DNA of 64,000 nucleotides from Liopterus haemorrhoidalis (Eukaryota; Arthropoda; Insecta; Coleoptera; Dytiscidae): contig OZ020622.1 of NCBI GenBank assembly GCA_963971575.1, forward strand, positions 16,246,879-16,310,878, in the 5' to 3' direction. The notes below the pieces were generated by a model. The model saw only the letters and a program-made list of their open reading frames with translations. It did not search any database and was not told the origin of the DNA. Of the stretch, positions 56,511 to 64,000 are shown in pieces; the stretch's first letter is position 1; each line of letters starts with the position of its first letter. Position numbers and translations under genes: made by a program.

Positions 56511-56595
56511 ATTATATTTTATGTAGGGTAAACTATCCTGGGAGGGGGCAAATGCCCCCTATGCCCCCCCCCCTGGCTACGTCCCTGAAGCCATG

Positions 56596-57125
56596 TATAT
56601 TGAGCATAACAAGCCCTTGGCTTCTGCTCTTACCTTAATAATAATAATAATGATATTTATGGTAATACTAGATATAATTTTCTGTTAAAATATTGCAGAC
56701 AAGTTGAGTAAAAATTATTTGGAAACAAAACCCGTCGCTAAAATCACGATCTATTAACAACCTTTTAAAAATATCTTTTATATACATTTAGGGGCGTAAA
56801 TAAACAGTGTATTTTAACCCCTTAACTGTAAGAGATACCTTGATGGACAAACAATGGAAACAAAATCGATATTGTTAATTTCTCGAGACAAAGTGCTAAA
56901 TGTAAGCAACCAAATTCGGATGATACGATAAGATAAAAACAAAGTTTCTTTTGTTAAGCGGTGACGTGAGTAATTGGGCACCATGACCGTCAAATCAAGG
57001 AGACGTACAGTAAACGTTCACTTTTTGTTCATTAGAATAAATACAATTTTTTGTTGAGTGATCGTGGAGAACATGCTAATATTGGATGGCTAAATTTAAA
57101 TTTTGACAGTTCATATTTGATAGTC
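56596..57125. other. No gene; microsatellite tail
   Basis: TAA repeats at 56636-56650, otherwise unremarkable noncoding DNA. Confidence 0.4.
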
Positions 57126-57570
57126 GAGCAATATCAGGGAGGTATTGTGATCATACCGATTTTGACATTTCGAGATTTCGATGGATCTCCACGAATTGAG
57201 GTCCCTACATAACGTTTTGACTATTTTTAGCATGATATCTGTCTGTCTGTCTGTCTGTCCGTCCGTCCGTCTGTCTGTGTACATGTGCAGAGCAAATTCG
57301 GCTGAAAGGATGAAACTTCATATTTAAGCTGCCAACATGAATGGCACGAGTTGATCAACTTTTGGTAAAAATCGGTTGACTAAAAATGGGAGTTTACTCG
57401 TGTCGATTTTAAGGTTTTTCCAAAATATTCACAACAGAAAAATATTTCGAAAAAAATTATTTAACAAAAGTTGCTATAAAAGCAATAACTAACAACCTTT
57501 ACTGAGACATTTTTTGATAAAACGAAAAAATATTGAATTTTTTTTAAAAAGTCGACCTTTACCTTTATCG
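57126..57570 (+). mobile_element. HINE-like repeat, partial copy
   Basis: From GAGGTATTGTGATCATACCG through a CTGT/CCGT tract (57238-57275) to about TTTTTTAAAAAGTCGACC; the hairpin end is absent. Confidence 0.6.
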
Positions 57571-57571
57571 A

Positions 57572-58151
57572 TTTTTACCGACCGCCAACATATATAAGGG
57601 AGGTATTGTGATCATACCGATTTTGACATTTCGTGATTTCGATAGATCTCCACGAATTGAGGTCCCTACATAACGTTTTGACTATTTTTAACATGATGTC
57701 TGTCGGTCTGTCTGTCCGTCCGTCCGTCTGTCCGTCCGTCCGTTCGTCCGTCCGTCCGTCTGTCTGTCTGTCTGTGTACACGTGCAGAGCAAATTCGGCT
57801 AAAAATATTTTTATGAAACTGCATATCTAAGCTTTTGACATCAATGGCACGAGTTGATCAACTTTTGGTAAAAATCGGTTGACTAGAAATGGGAGTTCAC
57901 TCGTGTCGATTTTAAGATTTTTGCGAATATTTAGCAACAGAAAAATAACTTTTATTTGAGACATTTTTGGATAAAACGAAAAACTTTCTATTTTTTTTAT
58001 ACTTATATGTAACGTTTCCATGGTCATGATAAATAATATCTCTGTTAGAAAATATTAGGCCAAGTTTCATAGTGTACTCTGCTGCTAGAATGTATTTTAT
58101 ACAAGTACTTTGTGATGGCGGTCGGTCCTGTGGTGGCCACAGCTGATTTTT
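57572..58151 (+). mobile_element. HINE-like repeat, full copy
   Basis: TTTTTACCGACCGCCAACAT at left; CTGT/CCGT tract at 57698-57775; terminal GGTCCTGTGGTGGCCACAG then CTGA at right. Apparent Ser/Val/Arg/Pro-rich frames across the tract are translations of the microsatellite. Confidence 0.7.
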
Positions 58152-58306
58152 TCATACTTATATGTAACGTTTCCATGGTCATGATAAATAATATCTCTGT
58201 TAGAAAATATTAGGCCAAGTTATTTCTACTCTGCTGCTAGAATGTATTTTATACAAGTACCTTGTGATGGCGGCCGGTCCTGTGGTGGCCACAGCTGATT
58301 TTTTCT
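58152..58306 (+). repeat. Tandem duplicate of the HINE 3-prime end
   Basis: ATACTTATATGTAACGTTTC to GGTGGCCACAGCTGATTTTT repeats 58003-58151 almost exactly, so the terminal 150 bp occur twice in tandem. Confidence 0.75.
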
Positions 58307-59797
58307 TTTAGTACCGATAACAATTATTTTAATAAACGGCCCTACGCCACTGTACAGCTGGAAACAATTGTCCACCATTTTGAAAGACCATCCTGGTCTT
58401 TCCAAATAGCATGTAACACTCCTTCCTTTAGTCTTTTATTCAGTGGATATTACCACCCGGGTGACACTGGCATGTAATGACCTTGGCTCGAGTTTTAGTT
58501 TTCTGGTACATTGGAAGATGGCAGAAGATGCAAAATAAATTACGAATACACCCGACTTCAAACGATCAGAAACTTCGTGTTCTAGCTGTAGATCAGCCGC
58601 CATTAGCTGTCAAACACATGACAGTTGGTGTTGAAGTAATACGCATTTAAGCTTGTTAATTTTCAAATACGTGGTTCAAATAATAGAGTTTTATTTCCAA
58701 TTTTGGTCATCTTATACTGTATTTGATAAATATGTACATTGTACATCTCGGGAAGACGGACAAAAATTGATTTTTTGCGGATATTGTCTTATAATGATCT
58801 GAAATGTGTAGAAACCAAATATGAGGCCGAAAAAATAAAAAAAAAAACAGGTATAGCCTCCAATTTTATTAATACAATTTTTGTAATTAGTAATTATAAT
58901 ATTGTGTTTAAAATAATATTTATTGTGTATAATTTTGTGTTTCAAAAATAAATAGCTTACACCTTTTATTTAGATTTATTTATTAAAATTCCTTATTTAT
59001 ATGTTATATTAATGTATATGGATTATTAAATATATATGTATTTCTTTGTTAATTGTAAAACTTTTGATAATATAAATAATAAAATATATTTAATACAATA
59101 ATAATGGTAATTATGAACGTAAATCAGATAGTAAAATTTAAATTTTGCGGTTGTTGTTGTTTAGTTCATTGGTACATTCCTAGAGGGAACGTACTAATTT
59201 TTTTTGCTACCAGTGTCCGTTCTTAATATATTGTGTTCTGTGGGATATTACGAAACATTTGAGAGGTCAAACCTACGTATAACCTCTCCAATTGCTGAGT
59301 TATGACTACCAAAGTGGCGCGGAATAGAGTCATCTTCTCGTCGCGTGCTTACAAGGCGCCATCTTAATCTCACCATTTTTTAAAGCTTCGAAACCCTGCT
59401 GTTTGTTGTTTACTTAATCTAATCAGAATTGAATATCGCAAATATGTTATGCAACATAATTAATAACATAACCTAGGTCTTATCAGATCGATCGTAATAT
59501 ATTTCGTGGCATGACTGATAAGATATTCATTAGATTTTCTTTTGTAGTATTTATTTTTTAATATACAGACATGAAGAATATCCAATACTAGTCTGGCTCG
59601 TCTCTTTACTTATACATCGATTTATCCTTTATTAATTCACGATATTAATTACTATGTAATGACAGTATAAGACACGTGTAACGCGGAAAATACTAGAACA
59701 TTATTTTTTGCGAGTCATGGTCATAAGTATACGGTAAGGTCTATGATTCGGTTTAAAAATATCGTCTTTTGGTACCCATAATAAAATTCACTTTAAC
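58307..59797. other. No secure gene; largely single-copy
   Basis: This stretch lacks TE hallmarks. One plus-strand frame (58730-58951) includes YISGRRTKIDFLRILSYNDL and KYEAEKIKKKTG and then low-complexity residues; GT follows AAACAG at 58850 as a possible donor. It has no recognised family and is only a candidate exon. Confidence 0.3.
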
Positions 59798-59799
59798 TA

Positions 59800-60111
59800 C
59801 AGTCCGTTCAAACGTTAGAATGTTGTAGTACTCTGATGGGCAATAGACAAGTTGCCAAATGTTGTAAAAGTGTCAAATATGTCAATGAAACCAAAATATT
59901 ATGCCGAATTTGCTTTCCTTGCTAATACATTGAAATTAATCTCTGTGCAAAAATCAGGTAACACGGAACAAAAATTAATAACCATTTGTAGAATACCGCA
60001 TCTCCACTGATCAGCGCGTTTTACAGCCGTCAACATCGCCCAGAAATGGTAGTGTTATTGAAAGAGAACTACTCCATTTGCCCTGTACTGCATTCTAACG
60101 TTTGAAAGGAC
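59800..60111. mobile_element. 312-bp MITE, relative of 2102-2427
   Basis: CAGTCCGTTCAAACGTTAGA ATG and CATTCTAACGTTTGAAAGGAC are inverted ends with TA flanks. Shared interior with 2102-2427. Confidence 0.78.
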
Positions 60112-60198
60112 TATAGCTCGTTGGCCATAAACAGGTTGATCAAGTTGGGAAAAAAAATTGAGGACCAAAGTTTACCCAAAGAATCGAATGGTATATTA

Positions 60199-60775
60199 GC
60201 GTCGGCGAATCAACGCACTTAAGCCTGGGACAGAATGCACAGCGCGCAAGCGGCACACCGTCATTTGCGCCGTTGAGAACGGCGTTAAATTTTCGCCTGC
60301 ACACAATGCAATAATTTTTAACGCCGTCAAAGTGACAAGTGACAACCTATATCTGTGTTTATACGTACGCTTTCTTTTATTAAAATTATAATGGATGATG
60401 TAGACTTGTGTGTGATGTTATTTATGTTGTATGCAAGTTATTTATACATACAAACACTTTACCATTCAGTAAAAACTGAGGTTAGGTGTTCTACGTCAAC
60501 GTTCCACGCCGTCAAAAGTTGAAAGTTGACGAACATTGAATATCAACGGCGTAGAACGCCGTTCAGACGTTGCTCATTCTGTGCACTTGCGTACTATAGC
60601 TTGATTTTAACTTTGTATTGACAGATTGCGCCATCCAAACGCCGTAAACGCGTCGTCGAACTTGTTACATTCTGTTACGCACTTACGTCACACGACGTAA
60701 CAAACGATTGCATTGTTCCAGACAATACAGTCGTATGTTACGTCGTGTGACGTAACTGCGTTGATTCGCCGACGC
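60199..60775. mobile_element. 577-bp element with GCGTCGGCGAATCAACGC ends
   Basis: GCGTCGGCGAATCAACGCA at left and TGCGTTGATTCGCCGACGC at right are perfect inverted ends beside TA. An inner palindrome TTACGTCACACGACGTAAC/GTTACGTCGTGTGACGTAA spans 60683-60753. Another unit (CTGGGACAGAATGCACAGCG to GCTCATTCTGTGCACTTGCG) may be a nested insertion. Confidence 0.7.
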
Positions 60776-61480
60776 TAGTATAGTACTGAAATTTTACTGA
60801 AAATATCAAGGTCAACTTTAAGTTTTTAAATGGGAACGTATGTTGTGTTGGGTATCTTTGGATAGAGATTTAAAATGAAACTTTTACTTAATTTTTTTGT
60901 CCTCTACGGGTTACGAAAAAATTATTGTCTATAACGACTTGAAAGTGAAGTAATTTTATATATAATTGTTCAAAGTGCCTTACATTTTGATTTAAACACT
61001 TTCGCATTATTACTTTTAAGCTATCTGTAGCTTGGAGCATAATAGTTAATTAAAATTTGGCAACGATGGCTATTTGCGAAGGAGCATAATAAAAAATATA
61101 AATATTTCACTTGCAAATCGTACCTACTTGAAAATAATTTCCTAATTTTCTATCTGATTTTGTTTTCCATTATTTTCTAAACATAATTCCATTTAAAACA
61201 GATTTAGAAGTAGTTTCAATTATTGTTTTTCGTTTAAAAATGGTAACAATTAGTCAATCGATTTATTCTTACTACTTTTTTTAATGTAAAGATGTAAAGT
61301 ATCGATGGATTCGAGATTTTAGCCATTTTGTTTAAGCTTTGTAAATAATACTTACAATAAACATTTTTAGGTTAAGGTAATTATTAAAAATTAATTAATT
61401 AATTAATTAAAATGCCATTCCTAATTCAAATGTCTCATTTCCTAATTTTTTACGTTTTCCAAAAATTTAAAAATGTATTA
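60776..61480. other. No gene seen
   Basis: A+T-rich. ATTAATTAATTAATTAATTA at 61,391 is a simple repeat. Confidence 0.45.
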
Positions 61481-61482
61481 TA

Positions 61483-61888
61483 CAGTCTGTTCCAAACGGT
61501 TAAGCGGAACTAAATGGGAATTTAGTTCTTTTAGGTTGTCACGAGAAGGGACCTTGCTTGGGTTATTTCATTTTTTACGTTGGGATGTCAAAATTTAAAA
61601 TTCCAACAATGAAACCATGGAAACGAAAGACATATGTCAAAATTAAATATTTTTTTAGATATTTTAATGACAAAAAAATAAATAAATGGGAAATTTGTAT
61701 TAAGAATGACACAAAAAATCAAAATATAAAGAAAATGACATTTTAAAATGATATTAACCTTAACCAAAAAATGTTTATTGTAAGCATGATTTACAAAGCT
61801 TAAACAAAACGGCCGAAAAGCACGATTTAAACGATGAAAGTAACTAGATTGCAAAAACTAGTTCCGCTTAAGCGTTTGGAACAGACTG
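61483..61888. mobile_element. 406-bp AGTCTGTTCC MITE (long subfamily)
   Basis: CAGTCTGTTCCAAACGGTTA and AGCGTTTGGAACAGACTG with TA at 61481-61482 and 61889-61890. The ends match the 182-bp family, but the interior (GACCTTGCTTGGGTTATTTC) matches 46283-46559. The frames inside are not conserved. Confidence 0.8.
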
Positions 61889-61920
61889 TATATTTTATTT
61901 TTTATAATAAATGTCACTTA

Positions 61921-63176
61921 GGGCCGGTCTTTCCACCTTCTGATAAACTTCTAGGTAACTATCTGATAGATAAAGTTATCTGATACTTTATCTGTTGGAT
62001 AAATGTCATCCCGTCTTTCAATTCATATTTATCTGTCAGATAGCTATCTGACGGATAATGAGACTGACATATTGAATCCTCAGATTGGTAACATTGAATG
62101 TGTAACTGAAATAGGCGTTGAGAAAGATTTTTTGTTTGTTTCTCTATGGAAATAAATAAATAAATTGGTAAACTGACAGCTGTCGAGCCGTTTTTTTGGT
62201 TATTGTCATTAATAAAATTTAATTTATGTATGCGTTATACAAGATTTTAGCAATTATTAATGTCGTAAGCATGTAATAAAATTGGGGGAATGAAAAAGAG
62301 ATAGTAGATATTAATAATAATTGTTCTACGTTTATTTAATTTTTTAATTTTATTATGATTGATGTAAATACAAAATAAGTTATAATAAATTTGAAAATAA
62401 GATAATTAAATCACGGAGTATTCTTTAATTTTAATTTTTTCTGAGTAATCAGTTTCTTCAGGTACGTCACCGACACAGTACTGATCTTTTGTGGGTGGTT
62501 CTTCATATCCACTCTTGTAACGTTAAAGTTGCGTAATACTGCAGTTGCTACTATACCAATTATAATCTTATTGCTCAAATTCGAAGCGAATATTAGAATT
62601 ATTAAACATTGTATTGTAAGGCGTGGAACCCGGCTGACGTTTAATATAAAATATCCTTCTCGACACCGTTTACTTCAGCCTTTTTTTGACAGAAGACAGC
62701 AGTCTCACTACATTTTATCCCAGGCTGCAACCAGTCGTGGATAGCGGGCAATTTCGTAAAATACGCGTAAAAATTTGTGTATTTAATATCCCGTACAAGG
62801 CATACAAATGAAATCAGACATAAGCTGGATATTGCACGAAATACTTTTTTCATATTTTTTCTCACCGTGGACTGGTGCACTGTTATTTTGGAGTTAAAGC
62901 ATTATTTCTACAAATAATAAAATTCAAACAAATTATATTTTTTCAAGTCCATTTTGCAATTTATTGTACCAAGAAATCATTTAATTTCTAACTTTTTGAC
63001 AATGACAGCACTTATTTGTTACTTATTCGCTACTTTGACTACCGAATAACTTATCTACCAGATAGCATAGTTTATTCGTAGGAATAACTTTATCTGAAGG
63101 TGGAAAGACGCTTTATTGTTTTTATCCGTCAGATAACGTTACCAGTCACTTTATCTGAAGGTGGAAAGACCGGCCC
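61921..63176 (-). mobile_element. 1.26-kb PIF/Harbinger element
   Basis: GGGCCGGTCTTTCCACCTTC TGATAAA and its inverse AGGTGGAAAGACCGGCCC are flanked by TTA (61918-61920, 63177-63179). Further TATCTGAAGG/TATCCGTCAGATA words occur subterminally. It interrupts an older MITE-related sequence that continues at 63180-63295. Confidence 0.93.
62400..62880 (-). pseudogene. Harbinger transposase pseudogene fragments
   Basis: From 62880 downward: HQSTVRKNMKKVFRAISSL and FYAYFTKLPAIHDWLQPGIK align with the HTH and first catalytic neighbourhood of PIF/Harbinger transposases (usual form FPGVIGxIDGTHI; here the DGTH motif is lost). In another frame KIIIGIVATAVLRNFNV matches the C-terminal helix (VxAxAVLHNI). 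The segments between are deleted or shifted. Dead. Confidence 0.7.
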
Positions 63177-63179
63177 TTA

Positions 63180-64000
63180 ATAATAAATGAAACATGAAAC
63201 ACGAAATAACGTAGCCAAGCTCTGTTTTCGTGGCAACTTAAAAATACGAAACTCCTATTTAGTTCCGTATAAGCCAAAGAAGTGAACTATATATAATGTT
63301 TATATAAAATGAGAGCAGAAGGACGCGGGTTCGAATCGTACCGGATTATTGTCTTCCGATATTGTGCAATCAGATCTGGGGTTGACACAGCTTCGAATAT
63401 GTAATACTTAAAATGAGTACTTGTTTATAGAGGGATAATAGGACCGGTCGAAGCATCACACTAACCACGTGGCTTTCATATCTATGGCTGGCTGTCTAGA
63501 AACGGAAAACTTACCTTCTCCGCCCCAATACGCCTATCTACGCGTTGGGAACCTATTATTTATTTATATTTTTATTATATAAAATTAAATCCATGGTTTT
63601 CGTACATCTTTCACGCATTTTCTCGAAATTATCAGCGATAACATAGGTTTCATCAGCGGCAAAGTAGGTACACGATTTATACACTAATCAGAATTATAAG
63701 AATTTTTAAAATCGGTTCAGTAGTTCAAAACTTACGACAATATTTACTGATAAACTAATCTTGGATTAGTTTGAATCTCTCTCCTATACTTACATGCCTG
63801 TCGACACGGTGGTAGATGAACAATATGCCATTCATTATCCAATTCTGAATTTTCTTAACCCATCAGGATTAATAGGTCGCAGGGTCAAACCCTGAAGGCG
63901 TTGATTTGCGCAGTACGTGCTTCTCACGTGAATTATATGTACAGCAGCGGTTTCCAAACATTGTTCAGTAACGACCCCCTTAGAAAAAATCCCATCTCTG
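63180..64000. other. No gene; dispersed repeat with the empty mariner site
   Basis: 63180-63295 continues the MITE-like sequence seen at 51933-52080. 63330-63345 has a B-box-like GGGTTCGAATCGTACC without an A box. 63600-63720 on minus is the paralogue of the repeat that holds the mariner at 47202; the TA target is at 63680-63681. Nothing recognisable follows. Confidence 0.5.

Larger units (their letters stand above)
55196..56587. mobile_element. hAT with CAGGGACGTAGCC ends, outer layer
   Basis: CAAGGACGTAGCCAGAATTT and CCCCCTGGCTACGTCCCTG, with ATGCCATG (55188-55195) and AAGCCATG (56588-56595) duplications, one mismatch. G- and C-runs lie just inside the ends. Without its nested element it is only about 186 bp. 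Confidence 0.87.

Noticed and set aside
63320..63350. tRNA gene at GGGTTCGAATCGTACC
   Set aside because: A B-box-like word without an A box or a foldable upstream half.

Overview
This is A+T-rich eukaryotic genomic DNA, almost certainly from an arthropod and most probably an insect. The basis is a Mos1-like (mauritiana subfamily) mariner, cecropia-like mariners, Tc1-type and PIF/Harbinger transposase remnants, CR1-like and RTE-like non-LTR retrotransposon remnants, tRNA-derived SINE heads and very many short inverted-repeat (MITE) elements. The order of insect cannot be fixed from the sequence. I found no convincing multi-exon host gene, no rRNA, no functional tRNA gene and no CRISPR array. 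The window reads as a gene desert built from transposable elements (TEs) inserted into one another.

Layout. 1-1.0 kb: truncated mariner on the minus strand, then MITE pieces. 1.69-4.31 kb: a hAT element with a perfect 8-bp target duplication that holds two further hATs, one of which holds two more elements. 4.35-5.5 kb: a dispersed repeat (called R1 here) with a tRNA-like cassette and a 182-bp MITE. 5.87-8.1 kb: nested MITE/hAT, a tandem repeat and a TWA-flanked Harbinger-type MITE. 9.2-10.7 kb: a Harbinger-type MITE split by an 887-bp TTAA-flanked element. 10.7-13.9 kb: two long-inverted-repeat foldback elements. 14.6-16.1 kb: hAT with minisatellite, a SINE and non-LTR debris. 16.1-17.0 kb: internally deleted mariner with perfect 28-bp ends. 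18.7-19.6 kb: RTE-like tail joined to a deleted mariner. 22.8-26.1 kb: three elements with 3-bp duplications, one a Harbinger with MADF and transposase ORF pieces. 27.7-29 kb: ATCGATG-palindrome element. 29.6-31.5 kb: R1 copy split by a CR1-like fragment, then hAT and Harbinger MITEs. 32.4-33.6 kb: two hATs in the same target. 35.3-37.8 kb: Jockey/R1-type debris, a Tc1-type remnant and a 360-codon RTE-like reverse transcriptase ORF. 39.6-46.6 kb: MITEs, hATs, another R1 copy and a TTAA element. 47.2-48.5 kb: a full-length Mos1-like mariner, the only intact TE gene in the window. 49.4-50.2 kb: an element copy with an unidentified cysteine-rich ORF. 51.3-56.6 kb: stacked hATs, a mariner and non-LTR remnants. 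57.1-58.3 kb: clustered DINE-1/HINE-like repeats. 59.8-63.2 kb: further MITEs and a 1.26-kb Harbinger.

How the parts relate. Only the 47.2-kb mariner could make its own complete transposase. The other elements are non-autonomous or dead. Repeated families serve as internal rulers: paralogous copies inside the window give unoccupied target sites for the mariner (near 63,680) and for the 182-bp MITE, confirming TA duplication. Target duplications were read directly for hAT (8 bp), Harbinger-type (TTA/TAA), Tc1/mariner-type (TA) and TTAA elements. The most unusual signals are a roughly 40-bp GGACCT minisatellite shared by hATs with different ends, two hATs sharing one 8-bp target, a multi-level foldback element, and the orphan cysteine-rich ORF present in one of two copies of the same element.
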